In this document: in pieces, positions 1-12,300 of the stretch
Layout: each line of letters opens with the position of its first letter
How positions within the stretch are numbered: position 1 is the stretch's first letter
NCBI GenBank assembly: GCA_034008185.1
Contig: CM067081.1
Location: 18,661,821 to 18,725,820, forward strand
Direction: 5' to 3'
Source: Gorsachius magnificus
Taxonomy: Eukaryota; Chordata; Aves; Pelecaniformes; Ardeidae
DNA: 64,000 nucleotides
Made by a program: the position numbers and the translations under genes
The notes under the pieces: generated by a model
Told to the model about the DNA's origin: nothing
The model's input: the letters and a program-made list of their open reading frames with translations, nothing else
The model's database searches: none

Positions 1-967
1 GTTTCTTTCCTCTTTTCCTCTGGTCATTACCTGCTGAATTATGATTTGCTTCGTTATATTTTCAGTGGATAGTTTGGATTTTTTTTTGTTTGTTTTTCTG
101 TACTTGGAGGCATTTAGGTATGACACAAGACTGCTTTTGGGAGTCTACTCATTTGCTTAATTGCCCCAAATGTAAGGTGGTTTTGTCAGTAAGCTCTAAA
201 AGGAAAGAAAGTGCTCTGAAAACCAAAGGCAGAAATGAAAGCTGTTTATCATACCTTCTACACTGCTGAAATCTCACTAGTAGGGATCTAATGTGGGCAT
301 GGTGGTTTGGGTTTAGAGTGTAGGTATAATTGTGGAATACAGCGTAGCTACAGACTTGGATCAGGAAGTAACACAAACTTACTCAAATGTAAAACATGTT
401 GCTGCCGGGTGAAGTGCAGCAGTTAGAAAATGCTTATGGATAATATCATTCACATTCAATGTTGACTTCTTTGTCAGTTTTGGTCACCCCCTCCCGTCTT
501 TGAGAGGGACTATGATATTTCTGCATGTGGACAGCTGAAGTAGTGCTGACTCACCACAGTTAACTTCAAACCCTGGTGGTGTAAGTTATTAATACTATAG
601 GTAAAAAATGCATCAGATACTGTTATTTAATTATTAAGTGTAGTGGTGTTTTATCATCTGTGTGACACAAAACATGTCTGTTCTTGTCAAGCGTGAAATT
701 ATGTTCCATTCAGTGCACTGTCATAACTTAGGAAATGAAGACACCATTTATCTTAGCTTTCTTTGATGAAGAGGATGGTTGTTTATGATATGCTAATACA
801 TGCAATTAATTTTATTTTTATTTCAGAGGTTGCACCCAACGTCTGTGAATTGGTCTTAAGTGATGGTTCTTACAATAATTAATGCTCCAAAATAATATGT
901 TGCTCTGGAATAGGAAGATTTTGAGTACCACGAGCTTAAATTTTGATGGTTTTTTTTCTTTACACAG
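1..967 (+). other. DDX10: DDX10 intron (3' part, upstream of exon A)
   Basis: This is the end of the intron before exon A. I looked for the preceding helicase exon (the residues before FPAVNW) and did not find it. It contains AT-rich unique sequence and no repeat that I recognise. Confidence 0.85.
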
Positions 968-1052
968 ATTTTCCAGCAGTGAACTGGGTCATTCAGTTTG
1001 ATTGTCCAGAAGATGCAAACACTTACATCCACAGAGTGGGAAGAACAGCCAG
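968..1052 (+). CDS. DDX10: DDX10 internal exon A (helicase domain 2, motif VI)
   Basis: This exon encodes the end of the second RecA-like domain of the DEAD-box RNA helicase DDX10 (Dbp4 in yeast), a nucleolar ATPase that acts in the SSU processome during 18S rRNA maturation. The first two bases complete an Asp codon begun in the previous exon; then [20 protein letters not shown] is read, followed by motif VI as HRVGRTAR, whose arginines contact ATP in this family. The acceptor is a T-rich tract ending TTTACACAG at 967. The donor is AG|GTTTGT at 1053, weaker than the other donors in this gene. The exon ends with two bases of the Arg codon finished by the exon at 15317. Identification rests on my recall of vertebrate DDX10, in which this segment is nearly invariant. 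The preceding exon is not in the window. Confidence 0.95.
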
Positions 1053-1830
1053 GTTTGTTTTCACTTTTCATTAATATTTTAATGTTTAAAACTAGGTAGC
1101 TATAGGGACAGATAATTGGCTAAAGACTCACTTGAAAATAAAAGATATAAATTGGAAAGAAAGAAGGAAAGGCTGTTATCGCCAAAAGACTGTTTTGATT
1201 ACTTAAGAGTAGTGGTTTGGCTTAATCATTTCTTAGTGAGCTTCAGAGACTCCTTACAGGAGTCAGAAAAAATATGCCCAGTTGTTTAATCTGATCAGGG
1301 AAGGTTAACAGTGAGGAAGCAAAAATCTTCTTTTGCACTTGGCAGGATCACCTCAAAGGCTGCGTTGAGCACGTTTGTGGGTGGAAAAGCTTGTTTTGCC
1401 ACTAGATAAATAAGGCATTAGACTGTGAATCTAATTTCTTTGTGTCATTGAAGACTCTTCAAAAGAATAGAAATACTTCTTCCTTATTTTAATTTTGGGA
1501 GGGAGGAATGAAATAATGTTAATTACAGGTTAAATTTTTAATTTTCTAAGTCTTTTGCAGAATTATATTCCTAGGGATAGCTTTAGTTAAAATATTTGTG
1601 GCTAAGCCTTTATGACAGAAGGAAGTTACCCAGATATACTGTTGCAAAATTTGTCCTTGATCTCTGAAGTAGATTTTCTTAAGAGAAACAAGAGTTGTTA
1701 TTGCATATAATTCAGTAGATCAAAAACTTTATGCAATTATCTGAAAGATGAAATGCAAGACCTGGCATTATATCTTGTACATAATTTAATTTGTTTGTGG
1801 TAGGGTTTTATCATCTGTGTTGCAATATAG

Positions 1831-1884
1831 GACTTGATGATCTTAAAGGTCTTTTCCAACCTAAATGATTCTATGATTCTATAG
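1831..1884 (+). mobile_element. CR1 LINE, extreme 3' end
   Basis: Only the last ~54 bases of a CR1 are present: the GATCTTAAAGGTCTTTTCCA segment followed by the terminal ATTCTATG repeats. CR1 elements insert as 5'-truncated copies, so a short 3' end is typical. Confidence 0.85.
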
Positions 1885-3789
1885 GCGGAACCCAAACCTA
1901 ATGGCAGAACAGTTTCTTAGGGATAGGACTTCAGCACTCTGCACTATAGGGGTTTGAAATCTCTCTTTCTGGTTCAGATGGCATTAAATCTTGGTGAGTG
2001 TAATAGGAGTGTGTACTTCCAGCCCTCTTTCAGAATGTGGAATTTCTAGCCATGTTTTCATTGTAATTGGTAATGCTTCTGCCTCATTCTGTGCCGTGTT
2101 CTCCATTTTCCTGTCTGCCTGTTATAATAGAAGGGAATAATACATTTTTAAATGCTTTTGGAAAAAAACTGTGTATGAACAAAATCAGCGAATGTTGTAT
2201 ATAATTAGATAAAACGTGTAGCTATTTGGCTAAATTCAAATCTAGGTGTAATCTCATGCATCCCAATTAAGAGAAAAGCATATAGGCTTAGTTTGAATTC
2301 TGGGTTTTCTGTTTTGTGGTTTTTTATTTACCTTTTTTTCTTTTTTTAATCCTGTGCGGCTTCCACAGAAGGCTTGTAATTTTGTCTTTATGGCATACTG
2401 TCATTGTGGAAGGGAAAACAGTGTATTTGGCACTGGTTAATTGGCAGTTTCTGAGAGGCTTGTTGAGCTCTTCCCGAGCTGTGTCACTGAGTTAAAGCAC
2501 CTCCCTGGAGTTACAATCCTCAGCCTTGTTCCAATTCTCATTAGGCGCTGTGAAGAGCAGCTGCAAGTAGGTTTAGAGAGGGGAAGCAGCTACATAAAGA
2601 CAAATAATCCCCTTTTTCCATAGTGCTTTTAATGTCACTGCGATGAGGATGTTAGCCTTGCAATCTTAAGGGCCTGTCTTCAGTGGCCTCTTAAATACAA
2701 CCTTCTGTGATTGCTTCAGGGACAGATTTATGCAGAAAACTGGGGCAGAGGGTCTGTCCTGTGGGCCATGGGCTGTGCTGCATGCCTGCCCCTTGCTTCT
2801 CCCGGCTCTCAGTTGCATTTCCCTTTACGTGAATTTTTCAGTAGCCAGACTTTACTGAAATTGGGAGTACGTCTGAGTGAGCTGTTTGAGCTGGCAGGGT
2901 GGTGAGTGATACTGAAAGCAAATTCCTTCTATAGGAAAAGCTTTATGGGTATTTCTGTCTCTTAATCTGACACAAAGATCAAGGAAGGTTCTGCCTACAT
3001 TGGGCTTTCACTTTGGAGAAATATAGAGGCTCTCTCTGTCCTTAAAGTAAAGCAGTCCTGGAACGTGATTTGTTTAGTGAACTTAACAGCATGAAGTAAA
3101 TCTCTGAAAATAAAACAAGGGAGAGGTCTGATAGTTTCAAGTAAATACTGTGTACTAAGTAAATATGCTAATGTAGTTTTGGATGTGGGTAACTGAGGAT
3201 GTACTTCTCTGTGAACTCTTAAGTGTTGAGTAGGAAGAAACTTGTTTTCAGTAGCTCCAGTTAGTATGAGAAGCTCGTGTTTCTTCCAGAAACTTGATAA
3301 AAATGAACTGAACTGCAGTTTAGTAGTCCTCATTAATGAGGTTAGAGATAATTACAATTTTTCATGGGTTATGAGGGTGTATAATTGCAGGGAATGAAAG
3401 CTAAATTAAGTATCTCAGATAATTAAGAGACTGTGTTAAACTGTAATTAAAACTGGTATGCCAAATACTGCTTACTTTTGAAATCAAATTATTCTGTGAT
3501 ATAAAAGTAAATATGAAAGTCAGGAGAGAAATTATTTTGGGGATAGGGCTGAAAAACCTTTGACTAATAATTGTGGATGTGTTCCCACATCTGTTTTACA
3601 GTTTTGCAAAATCTTATCTAAGATGAAATATAATGATTGATTTTTTTAAGTGGATAAGACCACCATGTTCCCTAACTATCATTTTACTTCCATTTCATCC
3701 TACTGAAAACAAAATTGCAACTCCTTTTTTTTTTATGGTAAATAAATAAAAAATGGGTGTTTCCATAATCTTTTACTTTTATAAATGGC

Positions 3790-3792
<3 letters not shown>

Positions 3793-3822
<30 letters not shown>
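3793..3822. repeat. T30 homopolymer
   Basis: An uninterrupted run of about 30 T in the intron after exon A. It is likely length-polymorphic and hard to assemble. Confidence 0.95.
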
Positions 3823-3827
<5 letters not shown>

Positions 3828-5149
3828 TTGAAAGGTATGCTATGATTGGGGTGATAGGAAGCTATTTCTTCCAACTAATGTTAAAGTATTCATTTAAGTC
3901 TTGACTAATTTAGTAACAGTATTTCTAAAATACAATATCATAGCTATGGCCATAAATGTTTCTGGCTATATTTTTGTCACACAGTACCTTAGCAAAGTCT
4001 GTAATTTAAAATACTAGATCACAGTGTTTTCCTGTGGGTTTTAGTTTCAAAATTTCTAAGTACATAAGAGCTACTTGTAGCAATTGTCTGCAAAACTTAT
4101 TCCTGGCTTCTAATTTCTATTGATGCCTTCTGTTCTGTAGCCTAGGAAGTCTACAGTTGAAAATATTCTTAGATCAATTTTGTGAAACAAGTTACAGTGC
4201 CACTAGGGGACAGCAGAAGATAATAATTTCTGAAGCACACTGATACTCACTTTTTTCCCCAACTGTTTTTCCAAACATAATTTGTAAGTTGTATGGCATG
4301 AAAGAAACATATATAGGGATGTTGTCCTTTCAGTTGTGATTGCATTGATGAGTGGAAAAGACACTGAAAGGTCTATTTTATCTTTCTATTCATGCGTAAA
4401 TGTCTTGTATTTTGGGCGTACCTGTATCCTTGCACATCTCACTAATTAATTTATTTCTTTCCTAGCATTACATTCCTCCCTTTGCTCCATTTTTTTTTCC
4501 TTCAGAGGAGATTATTAAAAACTATTACTTGAGTTTAGTGATTTTTTAATTTTTTTTTTTTAAAGACACCGACAATGGAATGTTAAACAGAATACATCTT
4601 TTTGCTCTGCAGTTTTCATCTGTGGTATTTCTGGAATTTTATATAGGCTTTAGGTCTGTCTCAGGCTCAGACTTCTGATGGTATTTGATCCAGGCTTGTT
4701 GGTTAGGTTTCGTAGGTGCTTAAAATGACTTAGGAAAATCACTGTAATGTTGTTGTTAAACGTAGTGTGCATACAGGCATGCATGTTCTGTTGAGCTCTA
4801 CAGATGCTTTTTTCCTTTTGGTAAATTATATTCTGAAAACAAATGGAATCATAAAACTCTGTCATCTCAAAGCAGAATACTCTGTTGCCTACCATCTTTG
4901 GTAGATTCTATGGTAGATTCTGTGACAAGAGACTGACCAAGATACTTAATGACCCTTTTGCGCTTATTTCTATGAGCTCTTTCATGGCTCATCCAGCAGG
5001 AGCTCTACTACTCAAAGGCAGTTTTCACAGTCAGGGAGCATCCTGAGGACGACATGGCTCATCATGCTGTCCATAGGCACGACCAACACACCATCTCAGG
5101 CTGACTTCTTCCTGTGAAGTTCAGCTCCAGCCTCCTAAGCCCTACTGGG

Positions 5150-5363
5150 AGATGTTTCCATCCAGGATTTAGGGTAGTGAAACACTGGAACGGGTTGCCC
5201 AGGGAGGTGGTGGAGGCCCCATCCCTGGAAACATTCAAGACCAGGTTGGACGGGGCTCTGAGCAACCTGATCTAGTTAGCAGTGTCCCTGCTCACTGCAG
5301 GGGGCTTGGACTAGATGACCTCTAGGGGTCCCTTCCAACCCAAAACATTCTATGATTCTATGA
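5150..5363 (+). mobile_element. CR1 LINE, 5'-truncated 3' end
   Basis: The segment matches a CR1 3' end: it carries the GGTTGCCCAGGGAGGTGGTG and CCATCCCTGGAAACATTCAAG segments of the ORF2 tail, then the 3' UTR with CTAGGGGTCCCTTCCAACCC and terminal ATTCTATG repeats. It belongs to the same subfamily as the reverse-oriented copy at 21352-21531, sharing the CTAGTTAGC...TGTCCCTGCTCACTGCAGGG block. The left border is approximate. Confidence 0.9.
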
Positions 5364-5688
5364 TCTTTGTACTGGCTGGTATGATGATTAGAGCCAAGAA
5401 GTATGAATACTCAAAAGATCTATAGTCTTTTTGATGCCTTGTGAATACTGAAGAATACATGCACATCAGATTTTGGAAAGGTGAAAGGGGCAGGTCATAT
5501 ACTGATATTTTTCTGTCATGAAGTAAAATGCTTTGAAGCATGCTCATTGGGACTCTCCTGAAGTAATTCTACATTATATATGTGAAAGTGAGACTAATAA
5601 GCTTTCAGAATAATCCTTGCAAGTGGCACTAAAGCATTTAAAAATGTGTGTGACTTAATGGAACTATTTTTCAATGGTTGAAGCTTGA

Positions 5689-5709
5689 TTTTTTTTTTTT
5701 TTTTTTTTT
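5689..5709. repeat. T21 homopolymer
   Basis: A run of 21 T just upstream of the CR1 3' end at 5721. Confidence 0.95.
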
Positions 5710-5720
5710 AATTGAGAATT

Positions 5721-5832
5721 GACAAGGTGCTTAGGGACATGGTTTAGTGGTGGGATGGCAGTGTTAGGTTAACGGTTGGACTTGGTGATCTTCAAGGTCT
5801 TTTCCAACCTAAACGATTCTATGATTCTAATT
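5721..5832 (+). mobile_element. CR1 LINE, 3' end fragment
   Basis: The sequence resumes the CR1 tail at GGTGCTTAGGGACATGG and runs through TTAGTGGTGGGATGGCAG to the ATTCTATG terminal repeats. It is the same 3' end type as the copies at 26632 and 54330 but more diverged. The copy lies directly after a 21-nt T run. Confidence 0.88.
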
Positions 5833-7150
5833 CTATCCCAGGGTTACATGTCTTGAGTCCTGAATAAACAGTACAGTCAAGGTGGCAGCTCCTTGCTTGA
5901 TTATTTTTTTTAATATTTAAGACCCATTGAAGCACTTATACTGATGTTTCTTTAAAAATAAATGCAGTATTTAGACCATCTCATATTATATTGCAGTCAA
6001 GGCATTATCCTAACTCAAGTTAAGTAAAAATAGCTGCTAGTGGAGGTCACAAGAAATTGTTGACACCACATATTTAACTTACAATTCACATTATTAAATT
6101 TTCTAAAATTAAACACTGTACCCTAGCTACATTCCTGACAGTGGCCTATGATGCCACAGTTGTGCTGACTGGCACTGTGTTATCCATTACAATTCTCTTT
6201 ATAATGGCATGGAATGAATGTTCCAATACACTGAAATATTAAGTGGCTAAGGTTATTACCTGCTGACATGAAGCTATCCTGTAAGCTGTAATAAAAAATA
6301 AATAAGCACATGTATTTTAATGCAGCAGAGTGGACACAGCTGCTGTGGAAAATGGATTGCTTGCAGTCTAGGCTAGAGGACCCAACAACCTCCCAAGGCC
6401 TTTGGAATTCAGTTTATTCTCAGAGTAGCATGATAAGGTTGGTGAGCTGCTGTCTGTTCCTGTCCACTGTTTCTTGTGACTAAGTCTGTCTGGCAAACAA
6501 GGACACCTAGCCAGTTCGGCTGAATGAAGGGATTATGGGTTGGTGGTATGAATAAAACCCAGTTGCATCGTTCTCAGAACTTGGCAATAGATATAAATGG
6601 GCTACTGTCCAGACAGGAGAAGGAAAAGTATATTAAGTGATCAGAGGAAACCAAACCAAACCCCAAAGTAAACAAACACTGAAGCAATCTCTAACTTCAT
6701 AGCAGTATTTACTGATACTGCTTTTAGGATACTGAACTAAGGTCTTGGCAGTGGAGAAATAGGAGTGAACAAAGCATTAGAAGTGAGCTAAAGCAAAACA
6801 AAAAAATGAAGCCAGCTCACTTTCTGTTGTTTGTTTTAAATGCTCTGTGGGATGTTGGACTGTTCTCAACCCATGGGAAAGGGCTCTTCTCCCTGGCTGA
6901 ACTGCGGAACCAGCAGCGAGCACGGGCTGTCTGCAGCGTCTGCTCAGCTGTGAATAGCAAGCACGCTTTCTGGTCTGTCGTAATTTTTGTTGGGTTGCTT
7001 TTGTGTAGGACTTGCTGTAGATGATACAGCTCAGTTTCAGTTAGCAGTGCACACAGATCTCTTGTTAAAGATTTGTTGTTTTAAATAAAAGTATATTACA
7101 AAAAGAGACCATTAGTCATATAGACGGGATAGAAATTCTGATATTCATGC

Positions 7151-7171
7151 TTTTTTTTTTTTTTTTTTTTT
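7151..7171. repeat. T21 homopolymer
   Basis: A run of 21 T in unique intronic sequence. Confidence 0.95.
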
Positions 7172-9298
7172 CCTGTGCTCATTTGTCACTTAAAAAATAG
7201 AATAAAAATTACCATGTTAGGGAAGAAACCTGGCAGCGTAGAAGGTACAATAAACAGTAGATAAAATTCTTCTTGCTCCTGGGTTTGGAGAAATAATGTT
7301 TTCTTATTTTGAACCTTAGATTTCACCAGTCCTCATTGTGTCAGAAGGCCTGGAAGGTAGTATAATTGGAAAGAAAGTTTTGCCTGAATTGAGCCTGGTA
7401 TGAGACAGCTAAAGCTTTGTTTAAGAAATATGTTTAAAAATGGTATCTTCTATAATCAGACTTAATAGTTGAATTTTAAAACAAAACTATGAATTATTGT
7501 GTTTCTGTGGAGGGCCTTAGGGGTAGATATGGAGATTAGTTTCTCTTTGTTGAAGGATGGTGTGTGGTTGAATAGATTTATTCATATGCATATCAGATTG
7601 AAATAAGTGGTCTCAGAATAAAACTGTCCATTTTGATATTTTTTGGGTATATTTTTATAGATGTCTTATGTTGTTCTTTACATAAGAGTGCAACACAGAC
7701 AAGTGTCTGCATCAATGCAATGCTTTTTTCCTTCACTGCCTTAGTTATTTTATCAAGGAATTGAAAATAGTTTTAAAATAAAATATATATTATGTGCTAG
7801 AAATAATGGAACTTGACTCTAACCTTTTCCAGTCCATATTATATTAAGCGTGATTGTTCAAAGTTTTTAGCTAACCTATAGATTGGGAAGTCACTGTAAC
7901 CTAGCTTCTAAAAACTAGGTGTATATTTGCATACTCAGATGGTGATTCTGTCTTTTCAAGTACTTCTTACAAGAGATGAAGAACTGTACTATGCCAGTTT
8001 TTTTCCTTTGTCCTCAAGTCTTAATTGCAATAGTGTGTACATTAACAAATACCTATATAATTTCACTGGCATATTTTTTCAGTCTTTACAGGGGTAAATC
8101 TGTGCTCTTGAAGCAGGGATTTGTGCTGCTTTTTGAATTTTGCTTGTCAGTTATTCCACGTGATGGGATTGTCTTGTTCTGGATTCTTTATGGAAACTAA
8201 AATTGTATGCAAAGGTTTAAAGAACATTATTGTTGCAAAATCAAGTGCTCCAGGATATTTGTGTACTGAGAAGGATGTGAATGGTGAATAATTTGGCTTC
8301 ACAGTGGAAGTAACTAATAAATAGTTTTATATTAATAGTTTGGCAACCATGTCTGAGGAGCAACGGGTGCAGTGGAAGAAGAGTGAAAATATGTAATTAG
8401 AGTATATCATAATGCGCATGCAACCCAGGCTAATTTAGTGGGGCTTGGTTTTGATGCTAGTCCAAATCCTTAACTTACTGACCTTAATGTTTTAAGGAAA
8501 GCAGTCTTTTGCTTACTTCTGGTAAATCTCTAGCAAGTTTGGCCTGGGTGGGAGAGAGACAGTTGAGAAGTTGATTTGGCTTCCTTGATGCCTGATTTCC
8601 TTTCCCTGAAGGTGGCTTGTTGGCTTGGAATGGAAGGCTTTTTGGAACGGCTTTGATTTTAAGCTCACAAGTTTTGCAGTGATACCTTATTTCTATGTCT
8701 TTTGATAGATGACATGACAGCATATGTTGATATTATCCACCCTGGCCCAGTTAGGCTAAAATTAGATCTTTTAATCAAGTCAACTTGGTAAAGTCCCGTT
8801 TTAAGGTAAAGGTTAAAAAAACCCTACAAAAGTCAGGGTTTTTTTTTTAGTGTGGTGGTAGATCTGTGACCTCCAAAGCATAAAAATTATATACTTATGG
8901 TTCCTTGCATGTTTGTGTGTGGTAAATATCTTCAAAAACATTATCACCCCCTTTATACTGAGTTTTCTGTAACGGGAAGTATTCCAATTCAGGAAACTGT
9001 AATGCAAGTATCTTTATATCTGCAACCCTCCTCCCCCATATTTTACGATTATCTCATCATCTCCATTTTCTCCTTTGCCAGTTTTTAAAATAGATTATTT
9101 TTTTCTTGCCAAAAAAAGCAGAAAAACTGCCTTTAACTGTCTTGAAATTTGTCATCAACTTATATCTTATGAAATACAAATGTTAGGGAAATATGTTGCA
9201 ATACATCTGTTCAAGACAACCTGTATAACATTTTCTGTAAGGTCTGTGTATATCCACGCAGGCTGTCCTTACAGTTCTCTTTCCATTGCTTTCCTGTC

Positions 9299-9322
9299 TT
9301 TTTTTTTTTTTTTTTTTTTTTT
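9299..9322. repeat. T24 homopolymer
   Basis: A run of 24 T in unique intronic sequence. It creates a poly-Phe chance ORF around it. Confidence 0.95.
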
Positions 9323-12300
9323 CCTACTGGATGTCAGACCTACAGCAGAACACTGGTGCCTGATGACCGTCAACCAGATGGTTCCCATTCCTATTTTATT
9401 CTGGTATCATGGTGACTTTTATGTCATTGACAATTAAAATACAGTGCATTTGACTGAACTATATGCTACGATGGTCGGAGCAAGTATGTAAAATTACTCT
9501 GAATGTAGTTAGAACAAGCTCAACTCTAGCTGTATGGCAAGATGGAATTGATTAATAACCAGGGTGTGTTTTCGTCTATTGGCTTTGTGATACTGGTAGT
9601 ATTGTTTGCTTTAATAGTATCTGCTATGGGTATCTGCAGCCTTTGGCTGGATCTGATCAAGGGTAGGTTAAAATTAGCAAAAATTGAGTGTCTGTTTGGC
9701 CTGCACAAAAAAGCATTTTTTTTCTCATCCTGTCCTCTTAGTTTATTTGCCATGACAGAATCAATCTTCAACTTCTGCTACAAACCACCCTGAGCCAACA
9801 GCTGGTATCAAGCATGAAGGAACTATCATCTTGATTTTAGTATTTTATTTTATTTATTTTTTGGTATGAAATGAAACTATTTGGCAACTCTGTTTCTTTG
9901 CTAGGGAAATGGTGCTCTTGACATTTTAAACAATTTTTCTCTACTTCTAATTAACCAGTACCACATCGTCCTAAATAAATTATTCCATTTCCTTCTTGTC
10001 CAGCCTTTCCAGCCTTTGGTGCTTGCTTTTGATTGCAGGCGTCTTTTTTTCTCATCTGCAGTCAGTGTCAATGTATCATTCCTACCCTTTGCTTTATAGT
10101 GCTAATGATGATTTGTCATAGCTTCCTTGCTTGTAAGTCAAGACTGAGTTGCAGAGAAGTTACTTGCCTTTTTGACAAGTATTGAAGCCTACAGACTCTA
10201 GAAAATAAGACAGATTTGACCTAGAAGTATGTGATATTTTTTTTTTTCCTCAAAGAATTTCTGCAAGAAAGATGCAATTTTCCATAGGATTGGAATGAAT
10301 TGTATCTGGTGTCTTAAGAGACTATTAAAATCACAATGCAAAGATGAGTCTCTGCTCTGGTTTCTTGATCACCTTGAGGAGATGACAAGATATGTAATCA
10401 ATTACTACACAGTCCAAGAAAGTTTGATTACTTTGAGGTTTTTTAATTTATATTTCTCCAGCACAATTGAGGTGCATACTTAGTGAATAATAAATCACCA
10501 GATTGAATTAGCCTTTTAGGAAGACGTTTGGTTTTGGTGATGATGGACAACTTGAAGGCTGCAGTCAGCAAGAATGGGGAGAGCTTTTCCTAATGTCTTC
10601 ACATCTGCAGAAGGAGTAGTCTTCCTGCTAAAGAATTTCAGTAGCTGAGGTTGACTTTTTGCTGCTTCATCATCTATAAAGGTTTAAAGTTTTTTTCTGT
10701 CTAACTGAAAATAATTATAGAAATGTTTTGGTTTTTTTTTTCTGGCTTTAGTGAAGAAATTTATTCCCTTAGGATACCGAGGGATGTTCTTTTCTCCTAA
10801 GTTTTAGGCATCATAATGGAAACAAATTTTGAGCAGAAGATCTAAGTGTGTTTTTCTTTATTGTTTATGCCAGTTTTTAGTAGCTTGTGCTTTCATAAGT
10901 GTGCCAATATAGAAGCTTTTAGTATGAAAGACACAGAAAAAACACTCCTGAAAACTTGAAATTTCCACTGCAACCTCTCTTTCTGAGTTTACCTTATTAG
11001 CACATTACTAAGTTGTTCTTATCTTTTTTGAGAAATAAGATCATACTCTGCCCAAGTAAAACTCCTTTTCTAAAGGCTTGCATTTTGCTTTCTTTATCTA
11101 ACCACCCATTGGGGACATTGGATAGATACAAACCCTCCCAGATGGTACTTAAGATTGTTTGGTTTTCAGCTTTCTCAATTCTATAATGATTTCATTTTCA
11201 TGTTTAGCTCTGAAGAACACCATTAATATTAAACTGTTTTAATTAATCAAATCACACTTAGAATATAAAAATGGGCAAAGAGTTCCTCCTTAACTTCACG
11301 TATGTTTCAAATATTGGCATTTAAAACAGTGAATGTTTCCAGAATAAGTAAGGAAAAATACTACACTGCAACAATAGTTACCAGATGTCTTTCAGCCCCT
11401 TTGAAGACATCAGCTCTGAGAAATATTTTTAATGTTGCTTTTTTTGTTTTTCTCTTAGTAGTTGCCAAAACATAGGTGTTTGGAAACCTCTGTCTCTTCT
11501 TTGTCTATTTTTATGTGATTGTTTCTTTACTTAGCTACATACTATTTTCTCTGTATAAAGGCTTTGCAAGACTTAATGTAAACATTGAATTAGTTGTTGT
11601 CTATAGATACCAGATTTAGTGCTTGTTCTTTTTTTTTTTTGTGAATTATCTACAGAATGTGCCCTTGGAATTACATCTTCTGAATTTGTACTTTCTGAAA
11701 AGATGGCTGACTTAGCGTATAGTGTGTCTAGCACTAATAACACAAGAACATCTTTCAAGGGTCAGATTGAAGGTTCTTCTGATCCTGCATCCTGTTCTCA
11801 AAGTGACTTCTTGGGTACTGAGGAAAAGCTATAAAAGCAAAACTAATGTAGAATGATATTTTCTGTACTATATCATTCCAGAGTTTGGGTTTGTGGCTTG
11901 CAGAGAGGGTATCTGCACTCTCTGACACTTGATGGGTATTTCTTCCATAATTTCCACTTTCATAGTGTTGTATTGCACACTGAATAAAATAAATATAATA
12001 AAGCAACAATTTAAGAATGTCAAGTCAAGCACTCCAGGGTAGGAAATGCCAGAGGCAACAAAACTGCACAAATCACTTCATGCCTTTTGACTAAATTTAA
12101 AGAACCTGTGAAAATCATCCTTTGTAGGTGTTTATATAGTGGGATCAAGACTTTTTTTGTCTTCTTGACAAGTGAGGAAGATTCTTGTTAAGAGACTAAA
12201 CAGACATTTTTTCCAGATATCAGATCATTCTCATAGCTCTTTTTGGAATCCTTTCCTTTCGTAGCATCTGTTTTGAAGAGAAGAGCAGAGATGTGTTATT

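Noticed and set aside
9075..9437. 120-codon open frame
   Set aside because: It runs through a T24 homopolymer giving a poly-Phe stretch; no domain or exon borders are seen.
10100..10150. ATGATGA and CTGA boxes suggesting a C/D snoRNA
   Set aside because: The boxes are only about 40 nt apart, with no terminal stem and no D'/C' pair.
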